DNA of 42,351 nucleotides from Bacillus sp. 491mf (GCF_900112415.1 NZ_FOLV01000033.1:1-42351), one strand, 5' to 3'; shown: positions 1 to 6,751, numbered from the stretch's first letter. The notes: generated from the sequence alone by a model not told the origin. A program made the numbers and translations.

Positions 1-233
1 CCAGTTGATCCAGTAGCGCCAGTCGGTCCGGTAGCGCCAGTTGATCCAGTAGCGCCAGTCGGTCCGGTAGCGCCAGTTGATCCAGTAGCGCCAGTTGATC
101 CAGTAGCACCAGTTGATCCAGTAGCGCCAGTCGGTCCGGTAGCACCAGTAGCGCCAGTTGGTCCGTCCGGAACGGGAAGCGCACAAGGAAAATAATAAGG
201 ATTGCAGTTCCTTCTAGAATAAAATGACTCCAA
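1..233 (-). CDS. Collagen-like (GXT repeat) spore-surface protein, 5' part
   Basis: Read on the minus strand, bases 1-170 encode uninterrupted Gly-X-Thr triplets (GAT, GPT, GST), as in BclA-like exosporium proteins of the B. cereus group. Before the repeats lies a short leader containing [18 protein letters not shown]. No ATG is in frame; a TTG at 233-231 follows a GGGGGG ribosome site by about 6 bases, so I chose it. The gene runs off the left edge, so the C-terminal domain is unseen. A SigK-like -10 (CATATACTG, minus strand, 282-274) lies upstream, which would fit mother-cell expression. The plus strand is also open here (Pro-Val-Asp/Ala/Gly repeats ending at 195), but this is a mirror of the repeat. 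The family is fairly sure; the start is not. Confidence 0.7.
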   Translation of the reverse strand, partial: MESFYSRRNCNPYYFPCALPVPDGPTGATGATGPTGATGSTGATGSTGATGSTGATGPTGATGSTGATGPTGATGST

Positions 234-321
234 AAGAGTCCCCCCTTTTTGACGAACAGAATAAACTTATTATCAGTATATGAACAGATGTAATATTTGA
301 CTGTACGGTGGGGGTAGTTTA

Positions 322-474
322 ATTGGGTTTTTACAAGATATTTATGGGCCACCTAAATTATTTCTTATATCGGATCCGGTAGAGGTAGGGTTTGTTTTAA
401 TTGTTTTAGTTTGCTTAAAGTTGATAAAAAGTCCTATTGAGCAACAAACAATAAAGAATAGTGCAGGGATGTAA
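322..474 (+). CDS. Candidate 50-aa small membrane protein with non-standard ATT start
   Basis: An open frame starts right after a TGA at 298-300 and ends at TAA 472-474. From an ATT at 322 it encodes GFLQDIYGPP, a middle part, and a hydrophobic segment VGFVLIVLVCLKLI followed by a polar tail. A GGTGGGGG stretch lies about 8 bases before the ATT, but no ATG, GTG or TTG is in frame. It is followed directly by a terminator-like hairpin at 481-521. It is either a tiny membrane peptide using a rare start or a gene that lost its start codon. I do not recognise the family. Confidence 0.3.
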   Translation: MGFLQDIYGPPKLFLISDPVEVGFVLIVLVCLKLIKSPIEQQTIKNSAGM

Positions 475-480
475 GAAAAA

Positions 481-521
481 TAAAAAAAGCCGCCACAAAG
501 TACTAGCTTTGTGACAGCTTC
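481..521. terminator. Terminator-like hairpin
   Basis: CACAAAG (494-500) pairs with CTTTGTG (507-513) across a 6-base loop, extended by AAGC and GCTT outside. Seven A residues on the left give a U-run for leftward transcription; the right side is only moderately U-rich. It could serve the small frame ending at 474. Confidence 0.5.
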
Positions 522-730
522 TTAAAAGGATAAAGAAAGAGCGGGAGCAGCACAAGAATGTCAATGAAGTTAAAAAAGTTTTGAAAACTAAATTTTCAGA
601 AAGTTTATAAACTTAAGGGTTTTTCGCTACTCTTTCTTTATTGTTAAGAGTTTAACATGTATAGTAAAAGAAATCAACGGAAAATAGACAATTTTCTTTT
701 AAATTCGACATTTTAATATATTTAAAATGC
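522..730. other. Gene-free stretch, nothing recognised
   Basis: AT-rich sequence with no open frame carrying a plausible ribosome site and no clear hairpin. Confidence 0.5.
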
Positions 731-757
731 AAAAAGCTAGCATTTTGCTAGCTTTTA
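731..757. terminator. Terminator of the leftward 802-2080 operon
   Basis: AAAAGCTAGCA pairs perfectly with TGCTAGCTTTT across 3 bases, with A and T runs on either side. It lies downstream of the minus-strand gene that ends at 802. A perfect 12-base palindrome, TATAGCGCTATA, sits beside it at 756-767. Confidence 0.75.
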
Positions 758-801
758 TAGCGCTATAAAGAATCAACATAATGTTTAGCTTCAAGCAATG
801 A

Positions 802-1026
802 TCACCCTAAAATCTCTCGTGCCTTCTTGATTGCTTTGATTTTATCCCCATCTTTCACTAGTTGGCGAAGTTCTTCGTTAATTTCATGCTCAGGGAGTCC
901 CATATGTTTAGCGATTCGATCTAATTTTTCCTCTGTTCGCTTTAATCTTGTATGAATGTTGTTTAACTGACCGGAAATATAAAACATACCCAAAGCGATT
1001 ACTGCTGTAAGAAGTAAAGAATCCAC
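802..1026 (-). CDS. Small membrane protein with a ribosomal L7/L12-like C-terminal tail
   Basis: This 74-residue protein starts at a GTG after AAAAGGAGA. Residues 4-18 form a hydrophobic helix (LLLTAVIALGMFYI). Residues 22-42 look like a charged coiled coil (IHTRLKRTEEKLDRIAKHMG). The tail, LVKDGDKIKAIKKAREILG, resembles the helix of the ribosomal L7/L12 C-terminal domain that carries KIxVIKxVREITG. It is the last gene of a leftward operon, 2 bp after the GrpB-like gene. Its function is unknown; the L7/L12 likeness is a family impression and does not make it a ribosomal protein. Confidence 0.75.
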   Translation of the reverse strand: MDSLLLTAVIALGMFYISGQLNNIHTRLKRTEEKLDRIAKHMGLPEHEINEELRQLVKDGDKIKAIKKAREILG

Positions 1027-1028
1027 AT

Positions 1029-1541
1029 TTATCTCTCCTTTTCCGCTTTTCTTATAATATCTACGATAAATGGCGCTTTTGCATTTGTGTATGCAACTCT
1101 ATCAAAACGATGCTTAGTCGCTAATTCTCTCTTTAATTGCTCATATTGCCTACGTACATCAGGATGATTTATTAAATAGTTTCGAAATGAAAGGTTGTTT
1201 TGCCAGTCCTCACTACCATATTGATAAATATGTAAATGATGCGTACCTGCTCTCCACAATCCTTTCCGAAAGAATCTTCTATTTGGAAATTCTTGATGAA
1301 ATACATGTTCATATCCGATTGTTTTCAGTGGTTCAATGAACGTATTTATTTCGTTAAGATCATGAACGCCAACCATTATATCAAGGATAGGTTTTGCGCT
1401 TAATCCTTCGACAGATGTACTTCCGATATGTTCAATAGCAAGCACTGCATCACCTATAATATCTTTAATGATTTTTTGTTCTTTCTTAAATTGTAATGCC
1501 CACTTTGCCGTATATTCTTCAATTACAACTGGTTTGTCCAT
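1029..1541 (-). CDS. GrpB/UPF0157 family nucleotidyltransferase-like protein
   Basis: This 170-residue protein has the full length of the GrpB (UPF0157) family, related to the nucleotidyltransferase fold. The signature EHIGSTSVEGLSAKPILDIMV at residues 37-57 holds the GST motif and the conserved acidic residue after KP. RRFFRKG and HHLHIY follow, also typical. Its substrate is not known; members are sometimes fused to dephospho-CoA kinase. The start ATG follows AAAGGAG. It is the middle gene of a leftward operon with a DUF1572 protein upstream and the small membrane protein 2 bp downstream. Confidence 0.88.
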   Translation of the reverse strand: MDKPVVIEEYTAKWALQFKKEQKIIKDIIGDAVLAIEHIGSTSVEGLSAKPILDIMVGVHDLNEINTFIEPLKTIGYEHVFHQEFPNRRFFRKGLWRAGTHHLHIYQYGSEDWQNNLSFRNYLINHPDVRRQYEQLKRELATKHRFDRVAYTNAKAPFIVDIIRKAEKER

Positions 1542-1564
1542 ATATCGCTCCTTTCTTATTGATT

Positions 1565-2080
1565 TTATTTAACAAAGTTTTTAGATTGTCCTCTCGGAAT
1601 GCTTAATATTTTCCACTCTGAACCTTTAATTTGCTTACCGATATATAGAATTTGTCCTAAGTGATTGCTGCAATGGGCAATTTCAATTTGAATGGCCTCT
1701 AAAACCGTTAAGGGATTTTTTCTAATGGTCACAACCTTCAGTAGATCATCTGTTTTGAGTTCTTGAATAGTTGAAAATAGAAGGAACCATCCTTTTTCCC
1801 AAATATGGAGTAATTCTTCTTTTGATTGGATCGTATCAACGAATTCATCGTCGCGATCTCTTTCTTCTTTTTCTCCATCTGTTGTTAAAAAGCCAGTCCA
1901 TCTTGAATGCATATTTCCACTTAAATGCTTCATAATGATTGCGACGCTATTAGATTCTTCATTAGGTTGCCAATGGAGTTCTTGTTCGGTTAATTGTTCA
2001 ATTGCTTGTCCAGCACGTTCTTTTATATGTATAAATTGAGAAAGTATAGTAGACAAAAACTTGTCTTCAACTCGATTCAT
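1565..2080 (-). CDS. DUF1572 family protein (DinB-like four-helix fold)
   Basis: This 171-residue protein belongs to DUF1572, in the DinB/YfiT superfamily of four-helix-bundle, often metal-binding, proteins. Visible family traits are an N-terminal helix, WQPNEESNSVAIIMKHLSGN with a conserved His, RDDEFVDT in the middle, and HCSNHLGQILYIGK near the C-terminus with further His residues. These His residues are the likely metal ligands. The ATG at 2080 is preferred over an upstream TTG (2086) because GGGGG lies 8 bases before it. It is the first gene of the leftward operon. A mutated fragment of a close relative lies at 6558-6638. The true biochemical role is unknown. Confidence 0.85.
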   Translation of the reverse strand: MNRVEDKFLSTILSQFIHIKERAGQAIEQLTEQELHWQPNEESNSVAIIMKHLSGNMHSRWTGFLTTDGEKEERDRDDEFVDTIQSKEELLHIWEKGWFLLFSTIQELKTDDLLKVVTIRKNPLTVLEAIQIEIAHCSNHLGQILYIGKQIKGSEWKILSIPRGQSKNFVK

Positions 2081-2262
2081 CCCCAAGTCCCCCTTCTATT
2101 TCCTTAATTTACCTTGATTTTATCACAAAAAATATGTGTGATGAGAAAAGGAATACCTTACATAAATGTAATCTTGCTGTCACGTAAATCGATAACAAAT
2201 CATATATAAAAATTTTATGATACAAACAGACATAGCAAATAGACAGAAGAGGTGTGATTCAC

Positions 2263-2664
2263 TTGAAGAAATATGTAATAGGGATTACGTTATTTATGCT
2301 ATTATTCTCGGTATCTTCAATGGTAGTTCTAGCTGCAGCTGAAAAAAATGATGCGATAGATATAAAAAAATGGATAGCAAAAGAATATTATGTTCAAATC
2401 ACTGAGAATAGAAAAGAAGAGCCTGTGGAAGATCATGATGAGAAAAAACAACCCATATATTGGTATACAATGAAATCCTATGATAAAAAAGGGAATGAAG
2501 AAACAGTTAAATTTTTTGCAACGAAAAACTTAAAAGTAGGGGCAGTTCTGCGTGTGTATGTAAGTGGTAAATATCCTGACAAAACAAATGGTATTGAAAG
2601 TTACGAAGAAATAAAGGCGAATGAAGTACCTGGGAAAGCAAAGGAAAAGTTAGGTGTGAAATAA
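2263..2664 (+). CDS. YxeA family secreted protein
   Basis: This protein of about 133 residues has a signal peptide: a KK start, the hydrophobic stretch VIGITLFMLLFSVSSMVVLA, and a likely cut near the AAA. The rest matches the YxeA (DUF1093) family: YYVQI near the start, YWYTMKSYDKKGNEETVKFFA in the middle, and LRVYVSGKYP before the end. This family is predicted to form a small beta-rich, OB-like fold outside the membrane; no activity is known. A GTG at 2254 is possible, but AGAGGTG lies 8 bases before the TTG at 2263, which also gives a classic signal peptide start. It is a single gene closed by a strong terminator. Confidence 0.82.
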   Translation: MKKYVIGITLFMLLFSVSSMVVLAAAEKNDAIDIKKWIAKEYYVQITENRKEEPVEDHDEKKQPIYWYTMKSYDKKGNEETVKFFATKNLKVGAVLRVYVSGKYPDKTNGIESYEEIKANEVPGKAKEKLGVK

Positions 2665-2708
2665 ATAAGCAGCTTGTGGAAACTAGATCCACAAGCTGCT
2701 TATTTTAT
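2664..2708 (+). terminator. Terminator after the YxeA gene
   Basis: AATAAGCAGCTTGTGGA pairs perfectly over 17 bases with TCCACAAGCTGCTTATT across a 7-base loop, followed by TTATT. The U-rich flank on both sides makes it usable in both directions. Confidence 0.9.
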
Positions 2709-2872
2709 TAAAATATCAATTATGTAGTTTGTTCTATAAACAAATAATGTTTACGGTTTAGAAATCAGTAAGTAAGATTTTTTATAAAGTGAAAATTCAT
2801 TTAAATTAAATAATCCTTATGGTATCCTTAGGTTATGTCTCTCTACCATTTAATGTAAGGAGTTGAGTCGGT

Positions 2873-3064
2873 ATTACTATATTAGGAAATATAAATAAAA
2901 CTGCTGAATTATTATTAGTTTTATCTACATTTTGCTTTTACATGTATCTAAGAAGAATTAAACTAGAAAGAAAACTTACTGGTTTTGAATTTTCCATGTA
3001 TATAGTATCACAACTTGCATACATTCTTTGGGGATTTAGCTTTATTTTTAAAATATGGGGATAA
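2873..3064 (+). CDS. Candidate 63-aa two-helix membrane protein with ATT start
   Basis: A frame of 64 codons follows TAAGGAG and a TGA at 2864-2866. The only start-like codon near the ribosome site is ATT at 2873, 10 bases downstream. The product has two hydrophobic segments, AELLLVLSTFCFYMYL and MYIVSQLAYILWGFSFIF, joined by a basic loop RRIKLERK. A TTG at 2864 in another frame reads only 11 codons, so a one-base change near the start could have broken an ordinary gene. A terminator follows at 3130. I do not recognise the family. Confidence 0.35.
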   Translation: MTILGNINKTAELLLVLSTFCFYMYLRRIKLERKLTGFEFSMYIVSQLAYILWGFSFIFKIWG

Positions 3065-3129
3065 AATAAAGTTGTTCTAAATGTTGTATATAGCATTAAA
3101 AATAAAAAATATAAAACTGCATAATAAAC

Positions 3130-3172
3130 GGGCATGCTGATAGATTTTTCTAGCTAGCATGCCCTTATTTTA
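3130..3172. terminator. Terminator between converging small genes
   Basis: GGGCATGCT (3130-3138) pairs with AGCATGCCC (3156-3164), followed by TTATTTTATTT. It sits between the rightward 2873-3064 frame and the leftward gene ending at 3170. Confidence 0.75.
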
Positions 3173-3351
3173 TTTCGCACTTCTAGCACTTTTAATTAAA
3201 TAAAAAGGGATGCATAAAATAGCAATCAGCACTCCAAATAACGCGCATTCTTCGCAAAAGCATCAATAGTATTCATAATTGAATCGCCTTTGCGTTTTCT
3301 CGTCTGATCATACTCTTGTAATTCTGTATATTCTTTTTGTAGTCGCTGCAT
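3170..3351 (-). pseudogene. Small membrane protein gene broken by a one-base frameshift
   Basis: From ATG 3351 (after a GGGGAG ribosome site) the frame reads MQRLQKEYTELQEYDQTRK and on to NTIDAFAKNARYLEC, then stops at 3226. The next frame continues without stop as LFGVLIAILCIPFYLIKSAR to a TAA at 3170, a perfect membrane helix with a basic tail. The length from ATG to that stop is 182 bases, one short of whole codons, so a single-base deletion near 3243-3250 explains it. The ancestral protein would be about 60 residues: charged N-terminus plus one helix. The family is not known to me. Confidence 0.55.
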
Positions 3352-3368
3352 GAAGTATCTCCCCTATA

Positions 3369-3491
3369 TTATTTTTTCATGTACGTGATGAATCCTGATA
3401 AGGAAGCCAGCAAAGAAAAAACAAAGGGATCATAAGGAATTGAGTCCTCACACATTTCTTGAACATCTTTACTCCATTCATATAATTTCAT
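3369..3491 (-). CDS. Hypothetical 40-aa protein
   Basis: An intact 40-codon frame starts with ATG after GAGGTAAATTTACGAA and begins MKLYEWSKDVQEMCEDSIPY. Its C-terminal half is a short hydrophobic helix, FVFSLLASLSGFI, ending in YMKK. It lies 17 bp upstream of the broken small gene at 3170-3351, in the same direction, so both may have formed one small operon. Function unknown. Confidence 0.5.
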   Translation of the reverse strand: MKLYEWSKDVQEMCEDSIPYDPFVFSLLASLSGFITYMKK

Positions 3492-3632
3492 TTCGTAAAT
3501 TTACCTCATCTAATATTTGATAATTCTTAATATTAAAATTATAACACAAAAAAAGTGTTCATAATCAAAGAAGACAGGGGAAAGATAGAATCAAATAAGT
3601 CAGATTGAAAACAGTTCGGGCACTTTTTTTAA

Positions 3633-3661
3633 TTACAAAACCACTTACAAAAGTTACAAAA
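3633..3661 (+). promoter_or_regulatory. Three TTACAAAA direct repeats before maeN, putative MalR site
   Basis: TTACAAAA occurs at 3633, 3645 and 3654, start-to-start spacing 12 and 9. The same motif with the same spacing is found before the second malic enzyme (6709-6737). Direct repeats upstream of malate genes are expected for a CitB/DcuR-class regulator such as MalR. The assignment to MalR is inference. Confidence 0.55.
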
Positions 3662-3675
3662 ACTATTATTACTAT

Positions 3676-3689
3676 TGAAAGCGTTTTAA
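3676..3689 (+). promoter_or_regulatory. cre-like CcpA site before maeN
   Basis: TGAAAGCGTTTTAA matches the cre consensus TGWAANCGNTNWCA except near the last bases. It lies between the TTACAAAA repeats and the ribosome site, a place that allows carbon catabolite repression. The identical 14-mer occurs at 29944. Confidence 0.6.
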
Positions 3690-3721
3690 CATTGTAAATA
3701 ACAACATAAGGGGGTGCCTCT

Positions 3722-5068
3722 ATGGGGATTCAAAAGCAAGTGGAAACAATGCCGCCTGCAGGTGAGGTAGAAACAAAGCAGGAGACATTTGTTTCAAAAA
3801 TTATGAACATAAAAATTGGTGTTATACCGTTACCTTTATATCTTGTACTAGCAGCAGTTATTTACGGAGCATCTGTATATAATAAGTTGCCAGCGGATAT
3901 GATTGGCGGATTTGCAGTTATTATGATTATGGGTATTTTCCTCGGCGATATCGGAATGAGAATTCCAATTTTAAGGAACATTGGCGGACCAGCAATTCTT
4001 TCATTATTTATTCCTTCATTTCTTGTGTTCTTTAACTGGATGAACCCAGCATCAATGAATGCTGTAAATATGTTAATGAAAAAATCAAACTTTTTATATT
4101 TATACATTTCTTGTTTAGTAATCGGAAGTGTTTTAGGAATGAGCCGTAAAGTATTAGTACAAGGCTTTATTCGTATGTTTATTCCGTTAGTTGTAGGAAC
4201 ACTTGCTTCTATTGCAGTTGGATTATTAGTTGGATCATTATTTGGATTCGAAATGAAGAGAACGTTCTTCTTTATCATTGTACCGATTGTGAGCGGTGGT
4301 ATCGGAGAGGGGATTTTACCACTTTCTTTAGCCTACAGTGAGATTTTAAATCAATCATCAGCAACATTTGTATCTCAGCTTATTCCAGCAGCGGTTATTG
4401 GAAATATGTTTGCGATTGTAGGCGCTGGATATATGAAGCGATTAGGTGAGAAAAAACCAGAGCTTAGCGGTAATGGTGTATTAGTAAAAACAGGTAATCA
4501 AGATGACTTATTAAAAGAACAAAATACTGAAAAACCAATTGACTTCTCATTAATGGGAGCAGGTTTATTAATCGCATGTACGTTCTTTATTTTCGGTGGA
4601 TTAGCTTCTAAATTTATTGGTATTCCAGGGGCGATCATTATGATCTTCTCAGCAGCACTTGTGAAATACTTCAAGTTAATTCCAGCAAAAATGGAGCAAG
4701 GTGCATATCATTTATACAAATTTATTTCGACAAGCTTAACGTGGCCATTAATGGTTGGTTTAGGATTATTGTATATTCCGTTAAAGGATGTAGCAGCTGT
4801 TCTTTCAGTTGGATATGTTGCGGTGTGTGCATCAGTAGTAATAACAATGATTGCAACTGGTTTCCTTGTTGGGAAAGTTATGAAAATGTACCCAGTTGAG
4901 TCAGCGATTGTAACAGGATGCCATAGTGGACTTGGCGGAACGGGAGACGTTGCAATTTTATCAGCTTCAAACCGTATGGAATTAATGCCGTTTGCACAAA
5001 TTTCAACGCGTTTAGGCGGAGCAGCAATGGTTGTAACTGCATCAATTTTATTAAAAATGTTTTCGTAA
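3722..5068 (+). CDS. maeN: Na+/malate symporter, 2-hydroxycarboxylate transporter family
   Basis: This 448-residue membrane protein is a full-length 2-hydroxycarboxylate transporter (2HCT; MaeN/CitS/CimH type), which imports malate or citrate with cations. It has about eleven hydrophobic segments and the two family GGXG loops: SGGIGEGILPLS near residue 192 and CHSGLGGTGDVAIL near residue 400. B. subtilis MaeN is under MalK-MalR control; here malK-malR lie in the same island and malic enzyme starts 68 bp downstream, so malate is the likely substrate. Citrate cannot be excluded. The ATG follows AAGGGGGTG. Putative MalR repeats and a cre-like site precede it. Confidence 0.92.
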   Translation: MGIQKQVETMPPAGEVETKQETFVSKIMNIKIGVIPLPLYLVLAAVIYGASVYNKLPADMIGGFAVIMIMGIFLGDIGMRIPILRNIGGPAILSLFIPSFLVFFNWMNPASMNAVNMLMKKSNFLYLYISCLVIGSVLGMSRKVLVQGFIRMFIPLVVGTLASIAVGLLVGSLFGFEMKRTFFFIIVPIVSGGIGEGILPLSLAYSEILNQSSATFVSQLIPAAVIGNMFAIVGAGYMKRLGEKKPELSGNGVLVKTGNQDDLLKEQNTEKPIDFSLMGAGLLIACTFFIFGGLASKFIGIPGAIIMIFSAALVKYFKLIPAKMEQGAYHLYKFISTSLTWPLMVGLGLLYIPLKDVAAVLSVGYVAVCASVVITMIATGFLVGKVMKMYPVESAIVTGCHSGLGGTGDVAILSASNRMELMPFAQISTRLGGAAMVVTASILLKMFS

Positions 5069-5079
5069 TGTAACAGCAG

Positions 5080-5113
5080 ACAAGCTAGCTATGTAAAGAC
5101 GTAGCTAGCTTGT
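5080..5113 (+). other. Hairpin between maeN and malic enzyme 1
   Basis: ACAAGCTAGCTA (5080-5091) pairs perfectly over 12 bases with TAGCTAGCTTGT (5102-5113), loop 10. Only AAAATTA follows, so it is not a classic terminator; it may set the ratio of the two products by mRNA processing or partial termination. In the duplicated copy only the right arm survives (around 6856-6870). Confidence 0.6.
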
Positions 5114-5136
5114 AAAATTAGGAGGAGATTATTTTT

Positions 5137-6348
5137 ATGTTAGAGAGTCAAATTAAAGAGCGTTCGTTATTACTTCATAAAGAATTAGTAGGAAAAATTG
5201 AAATTACAAGTAAAGTAGAAGTAAACTCAGCTGATGATTTAAGTTTGACATATACACCGGGCGTAGCGGAATCTTGTAAGGCAATTGCGGCAGATGAAGA
5301 AACAGCTTATGACTATACAGCACGTGGTAATATGGTTGCGGTTGTCTCAGATGGAACGGCAGTACTTGGCTTAGGTGATATTGGACCGAAAGCGGCTATG
5401 CCTGTTATGGAAGGAAAAAGTATTTTATTTAAAAAGTTTGCGAATGTCGATGCATTCCCGCTTTGTCTTGGAACGACTGATGTAGATGAAATCGTAACCA
5501 TCGTTAAAAATTTAGAACCTACATTTGCGGGTATTAATTTAGAAGATATTGCAGCGCCGCGCTGTTTCGAAATTGAAAAGCGTTTAAAAGAAGAAACAAA
5601 TATTCCAGTATTCCATGATGATCAGCACGGAACAGCAATTGTTGTTTTAGCGGCAGTTCTTAACGCATTAAAAGTAGTAGATAAAGCGATGGATGAAGTG
5701 AAGATTGTTATTAATGGTGCTGGTTCTGCAGGGATTGCGATTGGTAAATTGTTATTAAAAGCAGGCGCACAGCATATGACATTAGTAAGTTTAGAAGGTA
5801 TCGTGTGCGAAGGAGAATCATGGATGAATCCTGCACAAATTGAGATTGCGAAAGCAACAAATCGCGAACATGTACGCGGAACATTAAAAGAAGCGATTCA
5901 AGGCGCAGACATTTTTATCGGCGTATCTGCTCCTAATGTGTTAACAAAAGAGCATGTAAAGACAATGAACGAAAATCCGATTGTATTTGCAATGGCAAAT
6001 CCAGTACCAGAAATATTCCCAGAAGAGGCATTAGAGGCTGGTGCAACTGTTGTTGGAACAGGGCGTTCTGATTATCCAAACCAAGTGAACAACGTATTAG
6101 CATTCCCGGGTATATTCCGCGGTGCATTAGATGTGCGTGCGACAGATGTTACGGAGGAAATGAAATTAGCTGCCGCATATGGGATCGCTAATATCATTAC
6201 AGATGAAGAGCGAAATGCAAATTATGTCATTCCAAATCCACTCGATAAACGAGTTGTACCAAGTGTAGCAGCTGCAGTTGCAAAAGCAGCAATTGAATCA
6301 GGTGTGGCGCAAATTAAAAAAATGCCAAACTATTCAATCGAACAGTAA
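5137..6348 (+). CDS. Malic enzyme 1 (malate to pyruvate + CO2)
   Basis: This 403-residue protein is a short-form bacterial malic enzyme like B. subtilis YtsJ, which oxidatively decarboxylates malate with NAD(P)+. It shows SLTYTPGVAESCKAIA with the catalytic Tyr, VSDGTAVLGLGDIGP, PVMEGKSILFKKFA with the catalytic Lys region, INLEDIAAPRCFEIE and FHDDQHGTA with the metal-binding acidic residues, and the Rossmann motif GAGSAGIAIG near residue 195. No large N-terminal domain as in MaeA or MalS is present. The start follows TTAGGAGGAG. It is probably co-transcribed with maeN. A duplicate lies at 6894-8105. The cofactor preference cannot be read from the sequence. Confidence 0.93.
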   Translation: MLESQIKERSLLLHKELVGKIEITSKVEVNSADDLSLTYTPGVAESCKAIAADEETAYDYTARGNMVAVVSDGTAVLGLGDIGPKAAMPVMEGKSILFKKFANVDAFPLCLGTTDVDEIVTIVKNLEPTFAGINLEDIAAPRCFEIEKRLKEETNIPVFHDDQHGTAIVVLAAVLNALKVVDKAMDEVKIVINGAGSAGIAIGKLLLKAGAQHMTLVSLEGIVCEGESWMNPAQIEIAKATNREHVRGTLKEAIQGADIFIGVSAPNVLTKEHVKTMNENPIVFAMANPVPEIFPEEALEAGATVVGTGRSDYPNQVNNVLAFPGIFRGALDVRATDVTEEMKLAAAYGIANIITDEERNANYVIPNPLDKRVVPSVAAAVAKAAIESGVAQIKKMPNYSIEQ

Positions 6349-6440
6349 AGTGAAACTTCCTCTTGGGAAAAAGAGGTTAGTAGAACCAATCGGGCTTTTA
6401 TGGGAAGCTAACTGCCCGTAAAAGCGGGATAAAATGAAAC
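6349..6440 (+). repeat. Dispersed hairpin repeat, family 1, copy A (short)
   Basis: Begins AAGTGAAACTTCCTCTTGGG, then GGTTAGTAGAACCAATCGGG, and ends ACTGCCCGTAAAAGCGGGAT. The same blocks recur at 8103, 8226, 21451 and 27981. This copy lacks most of the inner hairpins. The family resembles the bcr intergenic repeats described in the B. cereus group; which bcr class cannot be decided here. Confidence 0.75.
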
Positions 6441-6463
6441 TTTGAATAGAAGTTTCATTTTAT
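6429..6463. terminator. Strong bidirectional hairpin after malic enzyme 1
   Basis: ATAAAATGAAACTT pairs perfectly over 14 bases with AAGTTTCATTTTAT across a 7-base loop. It joins the end of repeat copy A and is the likely terminator of maeN-malic enzyme 1. Confidence 0.7.
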
Positions 6464-6490
6464 AAGAACTCGATACATTTAGAAATATAC

Positions 6491-6528
6491 AAAAGTCTCT
6501 TTAGAAAAAAACTAAAGGGGCTTTTTAT
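6491..6528 (+). terminator. Second terminator after malic enzyme 1
   Basis: AAAAGTCTCTTTAG pairs with CTAAAGGGGCTTTTT allowing G-U pairs, followed by a U-rich tail. Confidence 0.7.
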
Positions 6529-6557
6529 ATTGCAAAAAAACATAATAGTCTCGATAT

Positions 6558-6638
6558 AAAAGGAACCACCCCTTTTTACAAAATGTACATGAACTCCTCT
6601 TTCGATTGTATCGTATTAAAGAACTCATCATCTTGATC
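6558..6638 (-). pseudogene. Fragment of a second DUF1572 gene
   Basis: On the minus strand this reads DQDDEFFNTIQSKEEFMYIL, then a stop, then KGVVPF. The intact DUF1572 protein at 1565-2080 has DRDDEFVDTIQSKEELLHIW followed by EKGWFLLF at its residues 76-104, so the match is residue by residue, and the DNA aligns too. Neither end of the gene remains. It is flanked by terminator hairpins on both sides. Confidence 0.8.
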
Positions 6639-6639
6639 T

Positions 6640-6680
6640 GCTATTCTTTTTGTAGAAATCTATAAAAAGAATAGCGTTTT
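6640..6680. terminator. Hairpin with T-run between DUF1572 fragment and duplicated promoter
   Basis: GCTATTCTTTTT (6640-6651) pairs with AAAAAGAATAGC (6664-6675), followed by GTTTTTCT. It insulates the second malic promoter from upstream transcription. Confidence 0.65.
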
Positions 6681-6708
6681 TCTACGTTTGCTAATCTCCT
6701 TTTTTTAT

Positions 6709-6737
6709 TTACAAAAAGAATTACAAAACTTTCAAAA
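6709..6737 (+). promoter_or_regulatory. Putative MalR repeats before malic enzyme 2
   Basis: TTACAAAA at 6709 and 6721 and TTTCAAAA at 6730 repeat the 12/9 spacing of the maeN promoter. The third unit has one mismatch. The conserved spacing supports a functional or recently functional operator. Confidence 0.55.
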
Positions 6738-6751
6738 TCTATTTTTATTGT

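Noticed and set aside
1-195. Plus-strand open frame of Pro-Val-Asp/Ala/Gly repeats ending at TAA 193-195
   Set aside because: It is the mirror image of Gly-X-Thr collagen codons on the minus strand, which match a known family and have a leader with ribosome site.
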